This document shows positions 18,010 to 25,426 of a DNA stretch of 64,000 bases, piece by piece. The notes below the pieces were generated by a model. That model was not told the DNA's origin, did no database searches, and was given only the letters and a program-made list of their open reading frames with translations. The position numbers and the translations under genes are program-made. Origin of the DNA: JARLGU01 sp036504535 (GTDB lineage: Bacteria; Armatimonadota; Armatimonadia; Armatimonadales; Capsulimonadaceae); the NCBI GenBank assembly GCA_036504535.1, contig DASXUY010000005.1:45427-109426 (forward strand), written 5' to 3'. Numbering within the stretch: position 1 is the first letter of the stretch; every line of letters starts with the position of its first letter.

Positions 18010-18747
18010 ATGGCAAAAATTGAGAAGCTTGGTTCACCAGAACCGTTCCACTTAATAAACAAGATACCGATCCGCGACATTGGCGAGCCGTTATTCGACC
18101 TGCGCAACAAGCGAGAGACCCGGTTTCTCGCCCTCGCTCCCGGATGCCTCCCGTACGTTCGCGAAGGTGTCTTCACCATGCTCAAGCGTGCGCAGTCATT
18201 CCTGCCGTGGGAGTATCATATCCGGATTTCGACAGCTTTGCGCACGCTAGAGATGCAGGAACGACTCTACTGGCGCTATTATCACCAATTGGAAGCGGAT
18301 CACCCAGAGTGGCCGTTGAGCGCACTCCGTCGCTCGTGTAATAAGTTCTTCGCCCCGCCCGACGCAAAAGCGCCTCCGGGACACACCACGGGTGGTGCGG
18401 TTGACGTCACCCTGGTCAACCTCGCCGGGCAGCCCTACGATCTCACGTCGCCGTACATGGGCTGGGATGCCGCGTACACATTCGTCGACGGGCTCACACC
18501 GGAAGCTCAGCATAACCGCGACTTGCTTTACAATGCGATGTTTCGCGCGGGCTTCTCGAACTGCCGTGACGAATGGTGGCACTGGTCGTATGGCGACAGC
18601 GCTTGGGCGGTTCGCACTTGCGCCACCGAAGCCTGTTACGGCCTTATTGCGCCTCCCCCCGACTACAGCCACGTCCCCCACCGCAAGCGTGCGCTGACAG
18701 GTTGGCGCAAAGGCATGCTGACGCCCGATCGATACCGGCGTCGATAG
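18010..18747 (+). CDS. D-alanyl-D-alanine dipeptidase (VanX/DdpX family)
   Basis: A 245-residue zinc dipeptidase of peptidase family M15D, which hydrolyses D-Ala-D-Ala. The zinc motif appears as GHTTGGAVDVTL (His and Asp ligands) and EWWHWSYGD (catalytic Glu and third His ligand). The RPxxxQ-type substrate region is represented by STALRTLEMQERLYW. No signal peptide is seen with the ATG at 18010, so action is likely in the cytoplasm, where it could recycle D-Ala from cell-wall turnover. The frame is open 52 codons further upstream, but that part overlaps the divergent kinase gene. There is no clear Shine-Dalgarno. No vanA/vanH neighbours, so resistance is not implied. Confidence 0.85.
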   Translation: MAKIEKLGSPEPFHLINKIPIRDIGEPLFDLRNKRETRFLALAPGCLPYVREGVFTMLKRAQSFLPWEYHIRISTALRTLEMQERLYWRYYHQLEADHPEWPLSALRRSCNKFFAPPDAKAPPGHTTGGAVDVTLVNLAGQPYDLTSPYMGWDAAYTFVDGLTPEAQHNRDLLYNAMFRAGFSNCRDEWWHWSYGDSAWAVRTCATEACYGLIAPPPDYSHVPHRKRALTGWRKGMLTPDRYRRR

Positions 18748-18907
18748 CCTGCAATAAAATCCTCTTGCAGTTCCCTTACCACCAGTCGCGGCGGAACACG
18801 ATCACTATTACACGCCAACCATTGTCTTTTTTGTATCTTATTAATGAGTGCTCATTGACAGATAAAGTTACACTTACACTTCAATTCGGCTTTTTTAAAC
18901 CCTAATA

Positions 18908-18936
18908 TTGACATACAAAAAAGATCATGTTATACT
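18908..18936 (+). promoter_or_regulatory. near-consensus sigma-70-type promoter of regulator gene
   Basis: TTGACA (18908-18913), a 17-base spacer and TATACT (18931-18936) make one of the best promoters in the window. The expected start is near 18943, leaving a leader of roughly 75 bases before the regulator ATG. Confidence 0.75.
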
Positions 18937-18950
18937 TCGCGATGAAGTAC

Positions 18951-18965
18951 CGGTAGCGGCTACCG
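18951..18965. promoter_or_regulatory. palindromic operator downstream of promoter
   Basis: CGGTAGC-G-GCTACCG is a perfect 15-nt palindrome located about 8 bases after the predicted transcription start. Its place and symmetry fit an autoregulatory operator for the GntR/LacI hybrid regulator encoded next. A wider pair GCGATG (18939-18944) / CATCGC (18976-18981) encloses it. Confidence 0.6.
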
Positions 18966-19019
18966 TGAGCGCTGCCATCGCATTCAACGTCATCATCAGA
19001 CCTGGTCCGAACAACGCCC

Positions 19020-20171
19020 ATGACCGAAACGCCATCCTTAGCCCTGCTCGACGATCTCTCCATTACCTCGTATGGCAACTGTGAATTGCCTCTCCACGAG
19101 GTCGTACGCAATGGGCTGAGAAGCGTCATCAATGACCACTTCAAGGACGGTCAGCGATTTTGGACCGAAGCCGAAGTGCAAGAGAAGCTTAACGTTTCCC
19201 GGGTCACCGTGCGCCGCGCGCTCACAGCCCTTGTCGCCGAGGGCTGTCTTGTGCGCCACCGTTCAAGGGGCTCCTTCGTCCGTGTAGCTACCGTTGGGTC
19301 GATGCCCGATGGCCGCTCTATTCGCGACCACGAAAGGCCCAAATCAGTCGGTATATTTGCGCCGTACTCCAACTCGGAGTTCTGGGGCGACGTCATCGAT
19401 CAGCTTTCAGTAGTCGCGGGCGAATCCGGGCTATCGTGCCACGTCTACTCTTACGAGAAGGGCGAGCCGGGCGAAAGCATCATCGCGCAAGTGGCGACCA
19501 AGCCTAGTGACGAAACGTTGGTGCTGCTAGGCGATACAAACATAGCAACCGCCGAGATATATCGCTTACTGACTGCTCGCGGTTTCTATGCTATCGTGGT
19601 GGACATGCCCATTCGCGAATTCCCCGCCCCTTTTGTCGGCTCTGATAATGATATGGGCGTGTACATGGGCATGCGGCACCTCATCGAACTGGGGCATCGC
19701 CGAATAACAATGCTAAGCATCGAGCCGCCAAACAATGTTAACACGCAGCTTCGAGTAAATGCGTTTACAGCGGCAGCACTTGAGAATGGTCTCACCGACA
19801 CTCGCGTCTGCCACATAGACCTCACAATACCTGCCAGCCGGGCCGTACCCGCTGCGATGGATTCCATCTGGGACGCCCCGGCACATCGTCCGACTGCGAT
19901 ATTCTGCGACAGCGCCGATAGCTCAGTAGCGGCGCTTAAATGGTGCGTTGAACAGGGTATCGCTGTTCCCGGCGACGTATCAATTTTGGGTTTCGATACG
20001 ACACGTCAAGTTCAGTTCGCCCGCCCGCCGCTCACATGTATCGCGCAGCCGTTGCGTGAGATCGCTGAAGTGGTGGTCGAACTCCTCGAAAGGCCCGCAA
20101 TGCGGCACATCCTGCTTCCCCCGAAGCTCATCGTCCGGGAGTCCACCGCAGCACAAGCGAACCACGCCTAA
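19020..20171 (+). CDS. GntR-type HTH / LacI-type sensor hybrid transcription regulator
   Basis: A 383-residue regulator. Residues about 25-95 form a GntR-style winged helix (RFWTEAEVQEKLNVSRVTVRRALTALVAEGCLVRHRSRGSFV). Residues about 108-380 form a LacI/periplasmic-binding-protein-like sugar sensor with SVGIFAPYSN, GMRHLIELGHRRITMLS, RPTAIFCDSAD and GDVSILGFD. This AraR-like combination controls sugar genes by effector-induced release from DNA. Its neighbours, GH38 mannosidase and ROK kinase, suggest a mannose-containing oligosaccharide or a derived monosaccharide as effector. A strong promoter followed by a palindrome upstream points to autoregulation. Confidence 0.88.
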   Translation: MTETPSLALLDDLSITSYGNCELPLHEVVRNGLRSVINDHFKDGQRFWTEAEVQEKLNVSRVTVRRALTALVAEGCLVRHRSRGSFVRVATVGSMPDGRSIRDHERPKSVGIFAPYSNSEFWGDVIDQLSVVAGESGLSCHVYSYEKGEPGESIIAQVATKPSDETLVLLGDTNIATAEIYRLLTARGFYAIVVDMPIREFPAPFVGSDNDMGVYMGMRHLIELGHRRITMLSIEPPNNVNTQLRVNAFTAAALENGLTDTRVCHIDLTIPASRAVPAAMDSIWDAPAHRPTAIFCDSADSSVAALKWCVEQGIAVPGDVSILGFDTTRQVQFARPPLTCIAQPLREIAEVVVELLERPAMRHILLPPKLIVRESTAAQANHA

Positions 20172-20220
20172 TTCAGCCAAGAATGATCGACTCACTCTAG
20201 CAAGTTCTCAGGATCACACC

Positions 20221-22344
20221 ATGAAAACAATACACATCATATTCAACGCTCACATCGACCCAATCTGGCTCTGGCCATGGCAAAGCGGGCTCGATGAGCT
20301 GCTCGCAACCTGCCGTAGTGCTTGCGACAGGCTCGACGCTCACCCGGACCTGACATTCAACCGCGGCGAGGCGTGGGTGTACGATCAGATTGAGCGTATC
20401 GACCCGGACCTCTTCGCGAGAATCCGCAAGCATGTCGCATCGGGGCGCTGGGAGGTTGTCGGCGGCTGGTGGATACAGCCTGACTGCAATCAGCCGAGCG
20501 GCTTTGCGATGGAGCGGCAGATATCGCTGGGCAAAGAGTACTTCGAGAGCCGCTTTGGCCACTTCCCGCGCATCGGTTACAACGTAGACAGCTTCGGCCA
20601 TTCAGCGGCGCTTCCAGGCCTTATGCGCGCTGCAGGACAAGACCGGTACATCATGATGCGTCCTGAGCCGCACGAAATGACGCTACCGGCGGCGCTCTTC
20701 CGATGGCGCGGTTTCGAAGGCTCCCCCGAAGTGGTGACTTACCGCATCGTGGCCGGTTACGCAATGTGGAACCCGGACACATCTGCGCGAATAAAGACTG
20801 TCGCCGAGAGCATTCCCGACGAAATCGGTCACGGTATGCTGTTCGCTGGTATCGGAGACCATGGCGGCGGCCCCACGGAGGCCCAGATCGCGTGGTTTCG
20901 CGAGCACTGGAACTCGTTCCCCGGTGTGAAGCTCGAGTTCTCGACGGCGTCCCGCTTTTTCGATGCCGTAGCAGACAAAACGCACCTGCTCCCGGTCGTT
21001 ACTGGCGAACTGCAGCAGCATGCTGTCGGGTGCTACTCTGTTTACCGGCCCATCAAAACAGCGCTCCGGAAGGCAGAGCACCTCCTGCACGAGGCGGATC
21101 TCACCGCACAGCGCGAGCCATCGCTCACTCCGCCAGAGACGGCGGCAAACCTGACCGCGAGCTGGCAGCGCGTGGCGTTTAACCAGTTCCACGACACGCT
21201 GGGCGGAACGTGCATCCCGTCAGCCTATTGGCAGCCTCTTGCTCAGTTAGGGTACGCAATCAATGTGGCTGATGACCTGCTGCAGACGACGGTGCGTCGT
21301 AAAATGAACAGCCTGCCCGACGATACCCTCCAGCGGATCGTCTTCTACAACGCATCCGAGTTGCCCTACAGCGGTCCCGTCGAATTCCATCCGTGGCTCG
21401 ACTGGAAAGAATGGAACGAGAACTGGCAGCTCATTGATGAATCTGGCAAACCGGTCCCGGTACAGATCATCGCCTCGGAGGCTCTGCTGCACAAGATGCC
21501 TAATCTGCTGCTTTCGATCACTGTCCAGCCCGGCGAAATGCGCGTCTTGCGCCTTGCAGAAAGTGGCGGCTCGGCGATCCCTACGAGCGCAGCAAACTTG
21601 TCGGTGCTCACTCTCGATGGAAAACTGTCGGTTACGCCAGATGCGATCTCGTTTGCGGATGGCTCCACGCTGGCGATTCCAACCCTTGAGCTGATCGAAG
21701 ATACCACGGACACCTGGTCCCACAACATTGACCGCTACAGTGACGACGTGGTAGCGAACGCTGTCTGGGAAGCTCCGTCTGCCGTAGACTGCGGCCCCGT
21801 GATGTCGTCGTGGATACAGCACGGGACAATCAGCGATAGCGCGCTGACGGCCGAGTGGCGCGTCTACGGTGGCAGCTTTGCGGAACTCAGGCTGACTGTC
21901 GCCTGGCGCGAGCGGCACAAGCTGCTCAAGATGGTCCAACGGCTGCCCGGTAGCATGACACACCGCACCGATGGCATCCTCGGGGGCTGGTTATCGCGTC
22001 CGTTCGACGACCGCGAGCTACCCTTGCGCGACGGCATAGTCGTCAGTGGCGACGCCGGCGTGTTCGGCATCGCAGCGCCCGACGTTTACGGAGTCGACGC
22101 CACAACGGAGCGCATCCGATTCACCCTACTACGCTCGGCGATCATGGCGCATCATCTACCGAACAGCCCCGAAGCGCCCCGGCGAACATTCACGGACCAG
22201 TACGAGCACACATTCACGTTCCGCTACTTCGCCGGCCAGGACGTCACGCCTGCGTCCATTGACGAACACGCCTTCCAAATCCACCGCCCGCTCATTGCGG
22301 CCGACCTAACGCGAGGCATGCCGGTTCGGCGTATGGATATGTAG
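20221..22344 (+). CDS. alpha-mannosidase, GH38
   Basis: A 707-residue retaining alpha-mannosidase. Hallmarks: HIDPIWLWPWQSGLDE at the very N-terminus (zinc ligands His and Asp), GGWWIQPDCNQPSG, and YNVDSFGHS with the nucleophile Asp in VDS. FNQFHDTLGGTCIPSAY near residue 320 is a further conserved block. C-terminal beta-sandwich domains follow, shorter than in roughly 1000-residue relatives. The ATG at 20221 is chosen because the catalytic HIDPIW must be near the start and AGGA lies 8 bases upstream; 91 further in-frame codons overlap the regulator gene and are spurious. No signal peptide: probably cytoplasmic action on imported mannosides. Likely co-transcribed with the upstream regulator (49-base gap). 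Confidence 0.93.
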   Translation: MKTIHIIFNAHIDPIWLWPWQSGLDELLATCRSACDRLDAHPDLTFNRGEAWVYDQIERIDPDLFARIRKHVASGRWEVVGGWWIQPDCNQPSGFAMERQISLGKEYFESRFGHFPRIGYNVDSFGHSAALPGLMRAAGQDRYIMMRPEPHEMTLPAALFRWRGFEGSPEVVTYRIVAGYAMWNPDTSARIKTVAESIPDEIGHGMLFAGIGDHGGGPTEAQIAWFREHWNSFPGVKLEFSTASRFFDAVADKTHLLPVVTGELQQHAVGCYSVYRPIKTALRKAEHLLHEADLTAQREPSLTPPETAANLTASWQRVAFNQFHDTLGGTCIPSAYWQPLAQLGYAINVADDLLQTTVRRKMNSLPDDTLQRIVFYNASELPYSGPVEFHPWLDWKEWNENWQLIDESGKPVPVQIIASEALLHKMPNLLLSITVQPGEMRVLRLAESGGSAIPTSAANLSVLTLDGKLSVTPDAISFADGSTLAIPTLELIEDTTDTWSHNIDRYSDDVVANAVWEAPSAVDCGPVMSSWIQHGTISDSALTAEWRVYGGSFAELRLTVAWRERHKLLKMVQRLPGSMTHRTDGILGGWLSRPFDDRELPLRDGIVVSGDAGVFGIAAPDVYGVDATTERIRFTLLRSAIMAHHLPNSPEAPRRTFTDQYEHTFTFRYFAGQDVTPASIDEHAFQIHRPLIAADLTRGMPVRRMDM

Positions 22345-22357
22345 GCCGATGTGGCAG

Positions 22358-22421
22358 ACCTCTTATCCTTTCCTTTAGGAGAGGAAGGGGCCCTCGCGCA
22401 GCGTGGGAAGGAGAGGTATCC
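22358..22421 (-). repeat. interspersed hairpin repeat, copy 1
   Basis: The reverse complement of this segment matches 37684-37738 closely, sharing ACCTCTCCTTCCC, GGGCCCCTT and the 18-mer CTCTCCTAAAGGAAAGGA. It fills most of the gap between the mannosidase and kinase genes. Confidence 0.75.
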
Positions 22422-22477
22422 TATGCCACTATGCTCATTAGTGTGCGGACGGCGCTCTGACTTCCCGAAAGGCAACC

Positions 22478-23446
22478 ATGCCAGACTATCTTATCGGCTA
22501 CGACATAGGCGGCACGAAATGTGCCGTGAACCTCGGACGCCTGCGCGGGTCCGAGGTGGAACTCCTTGACAAAGAAGCGTTCCCCACCGATACCGCGCGC
22601 GGCCCGGGGCATGCGCTCGCCAGCCTTGAGCGTATCACGCGCCGTATGCTGTCGGAGCGCGGCCTGGCGACCGCTGACGTGCGAGCAATCGGCATCAGCT
22701 GCGGCGGGCCGCTGGATGGACGAAGCGGGACGATCATCAGCCCGCCAAACCTGCCGGGCTGGGAAAACTTGGCCATTTGCGAGCATTTCCGCGAGCGGTT
22801 CAGTGTTCCGGTGGCGCTGCAAAACGATGCCGACGCATGCGCGGTGGCGGAGTGGAAATGGGGAGCTGGACGCGGCGCTCGCAACATGATCTTCCTGACC
22901 TTCGGAACCGGCATGGGCGCAGGGCTGATCCTCGATGGTCGCCTCTACACCGGTGCCACCAACCTCGCGGGCGAAGTAGGTCACATTCGTCTCGCCAAAC
23001 AAGGAGCTTACGGTTACGGGAAATTAGGGTCGTTCGAAGGGTTTTGCAGCGGCGGAGGGATCGCACGTCTTGCTGCTGCCATGGTCTATGAGGCGCGCCT
23101 TGAAGGCGTGGATACGCGGCTTGATGCTGATACAGTGACAGCCCGTGACGTGTTCGACTTTGCCCGCGAAGGCGACGAGGTGGCGATTGAAATTCTGCAC
23201 ACCGTGGGAACCAAACTCGGCGAAGGCCTCGCCCTGCTCGTTGACATCCTCAACCCCGAAGTGATCGTCATCGGCAGTATTTTCGCGCGCGCTGAGGACC
23301 TACTGCGCCCAGCCGCCGAGAAAGCTCTTCGCGAAGAAGCGCTCAGCCTTTCGGCCGCCGCCTGCCGGATCGTGCCCGCTGCCCTTGGCGAGCAGATCGG
23401 CGACTACGCTTGCCTCTCAATCGCGACGCTTTCCACCAACGAGTAG
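22478..23446 (+). CDS. ROK-family sugar kinase
   Basis: A 322-residue ROK kinase, probably phosphorylating glucose, mannose, fructose or a related hexose. It has the N-terminal ATP loop YDIGGTKCAVNLG, the catalytic Asp in LQNDADACAVAEW, the FGTGMGAGLILDG loop and GEVGHIRL with the usual metal-binding His. The classical CxCGxxGCxE zinc motif is absent: the aligned residues read YGYGKLGSFE, so the structural zinc site is lost, as in a subset of ROK proteins. AAGG precedes the ATG. It lies downstream of the mannosidase, suggesting that it phosphorylates the released mannose. Confidence 0.88.
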   Translation: MPDYLIGYDIGGTKCAVNLGRLRGSEVELLDKEAFPTDTARGPGHALASLERITRRMLSERGLATADVRAIGISCGGPLDGRSGTIISPPNLPGWENLAICEHFRERFSVPVALQNDADACAVAEWKWGAGRGARNMIFLTFGTGMGAGLILDGRLYTGATNLAGEVGHIRLAKQGAYGYGKLGSFEGFCSGGGIARLAAAMVYEARLEGVDTRLDADTVTARDVFDFAREGDEVAIEILHTVGTKLGEGLALLVDILNPEVIVIGSIFARAEDLLRPAAEKALREEALSLSAAACRIVPAALGEQIGDYACLSIATLSTNE

Positions 23447-23463
23447 CCATTTTGTGGCTCGAC

Positions 23464-25200
23464 CTATGCAGTTACCGCCGCTCGAAGGTCTTTCAATGTC
23501 AGCTGGACAGACCGGCGGCCGTTGTAGGTGTTGATTGACGGCGTGTACGCGATCTCGACGGCCCCACCGGCTTCGATTATCGGTTCCCACTCATCGGCTT
23601 TACCCCACGCCACGCTATCAGCCTGCCACTTGCTGGCTCCGTCGCCGCATTGCAGCGCCACCTTCAGGTGCGTTTGATCTTTGCCAATTCGCCGCGAGCC
23701 ACAACACATGACGGCGCGCGATCCAAGCACCGGGTGCGGGTTAGCGTCGCCGAACGGCTCCAGCTGCTCCCATTCGTCGAGGAGCGCAAGGTCGATAGGT
23801 GACGGGTCCACGATGGCATCCATCTGGATTTGCGGGCGGAAGTCTTCCTCGGTGAGCACTGAGTCCGCGTGCGAACAGAGGCGCTCAACGAACGCGTCCA
23901 TCTGCGTCATCGTTAGCGACAACCCCGCAGCGAATGCGTGGCCGCCGCACGTTTCAAGCAGGTCGCGACAGGCTGTTATTCCCTGGAACATATCGAACGC
24001 TGGAATAGACCGCGCGCTGCCCTTGCCCCATGTGCCGTCCTTGCTCACCCCGATTACGATGGCGGGACGGTGGAACTGGTCAACCAGCTTCCCGGCAACG
24101 ATGCCCACAACTCCGGTGTTCCATTCTGGGGACGCCACCACGAGCACGGAGTTCTTGCTGAGCTTCTTCGTCATCACTTGCATCACAGCTTGCGCGGTAA
24201 CAATCTTTTGCGTTGCCTGTCGCTCCTCGTTGGCCTTGTTGAGAAGCTGCACCAACCGCTGGGCTTCGTCGGCGTCATCGGTTAGCATCAAGTCCAGGGC
24301 CACAGCAGCGTCGTCCATACGGCCGACGGCATTGATACGCGGCGCTATTCCAAAGCCAACAGCCTCAGACGTGAGACGATGGGAAACGTCGATAGATGCG
24401 CCCTCGATGAGAGCCCGCAAGCCCACCTTCTTGGTGTGGCGCAAGGCTTCGAGACCGTAGGACGCGAACACGCGGTTCTCGTCCATCAGCGGCATCACGT
24501 CGGCGATGGTACCGCATGCGACGAGGTCGATATAGCGCGTGATAAAGTTCTGCTCTGCCTGCGGCATGTACAGCCGCACGACAGCCTGCATGGTTTTGAA
24601 CGCCACCCCTACCCCCGCGATGTTCTTCCACGGGTACGTTGAATCGTGGCGGTGCGGGTTGACGACAGCGTATGCGTCGGGCAATGTATCGCCAGGTTCG
24701 TGGTGGTCGGTGATGATCACGGTCATGCCCAGCGAGTTCGCATACGTGACCGCTTCCCGCGCCTGGATGCCGCAGTCGGTGGTGATGATCAGTGTCGCGC
24801 CCTGTTCATTTGCCCACTCGATGCCCTTCACTTTAAGGTCGTAGCCGTCGTTGTGGCGGTGCGGCACGCGGTGCACGACATTCGCTCCGAGTTTGGTGAG
24901 AGAACGAACATAGACCGCAGTCGATGTCACGCCGTCGACATCATAGTCGCCGTGAACGAAGATCTTCTCGCCGTTCACAATCGCCTCAACAATCCGTCGG
25001 GCGGCCTTGTCCATATCAGGAAGCAAAAACGGGTCGTGGAGCTTGCGTATATCGGGACGCAGGAACGCCTCTGCGAGTTCGGGTGTATGAAGTCCGCGGT
25101 TGGTCAGCAGGCGCGCTGTGAGCGGCTTGATCCCCAGTTCGCGGACGAGCAGGTTTTCCGCATCAGGTCGTCGCTCAGCTTCTTTCCACGTGATCTCCAT
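23464..25200 (-). CDS. recJ: single-stranded-DNA exonuclease RecJ
   Basis: A 578-residue DHH-family 5'-3' exonuclease used in recombination and repair. Visible motifs are HGDYDVDGVTST (motif I), TTDCGI (II), IITDHHEPG (III) and NIAGVGVAF, then a DHHA1 region with SPEWNTGVVGIVAGKL and GKGSARSI, and the GHAFAAGLS motif near 420. An OB-type C-terminal domain with the usual LTLKDLR end follows. ATG 25200 starts MEITWKEAERRP, in keeping with relatives; 14 extra codons upstream are less likely. It is convergent with the ROK kinase gene, 17 bases apart. Confidence 0.94.
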   Translation of the reverse strand: MEITWKEAERRPDAENLLVRELGIKPLTARLLTNRGLHTPELAEAFLRPDIRKLHDPFLLPDMDKAARRIVEAIVNGEKIFVHGDYDVDGVTSTAVYVRSLTKLGANVVHRVPHRHNDGYDLKVKGIEWANEQGATLIITTDCGIQAREAVTYANSLGMTVIITDHHEPGDTLPDAYAVVNPHRHDSTYPWKNIAGVGVAFKTMQAVVRLYMPQAEQNFITRYIDLVACGTIADVMPLMDENRVFASYGLEALRHTKKVGLRALIEGASIDVSHRLTSEAVGFGIAPRINAVGRMDDAAVALDLMLTDDADEAQRLVQLLNKANEERQATQKIVTAQAVMQVMTKKLSKNSVLVVASPEWNTGVVGIVAGKLVDQFHRPAIVIGVSKDGTWGKGSARSIPAFDMFQGITACRDLLETCGGHAFAAGLSLTMTQMDAFVERLCSHADSVLTEEDFRPQIQMDAIVDPSPIDLALLDEWEQLEPFGDANPHPVLGSRAVMCCGSRRIGKDQTHLKVALQCGDGASKWQADSVAWGKADEWEPIIEAGGAVEIAYTPSINTYNGRRSVQLTLKDLRAAVTA

Positions 25201-25373
25201 AGTACTTACCGATCGCGCCGAGACGCCGGACGCAACTCCCATCCTTGATGCAAATTTAAGATCGCGACCTCGCTGAACCTACTGCCCAGCCCAAAGTCGG
25301 CATCAGTTATTATACGCTAATATGGCACCGCGCTACTCAACACGACGCCGCCGCCAACACGCACATCAACGAA

Positions 25374-25405
25374 CGAAGGCCCCGGCGGTAACGCCAGGGC
25401 CTTCG
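25374..25405 (-). terminator. terminator after secDF
   Basis: CGAAGGCCC (25374-25382) and GGGCCTTCG (25397-25405) pair, with an inner GGCG/CGCC step. On the minus strand the hairpin is followed by TTCGTTGATG, about 20 bases after the secDF stop. Confidence 0.65.
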
Positions 25406-25426
25406 CACAGTTTCAGTCACCCGTCG

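Noticed and set aside
18010..18747. Vancomycin resistance locus
   Set aside because: The VanX-type dipeptidase stands alone; no VanA/VanB ligase, VanH dehydrogenase or VanRS genes are nearby.
19948..20220. N-terminal extension of the GH38 mannosidase frame
   Set aside because: Overlaps the regulator's coding sequence in another frame; the catalytic HIDPIW block requires a start at 20221.
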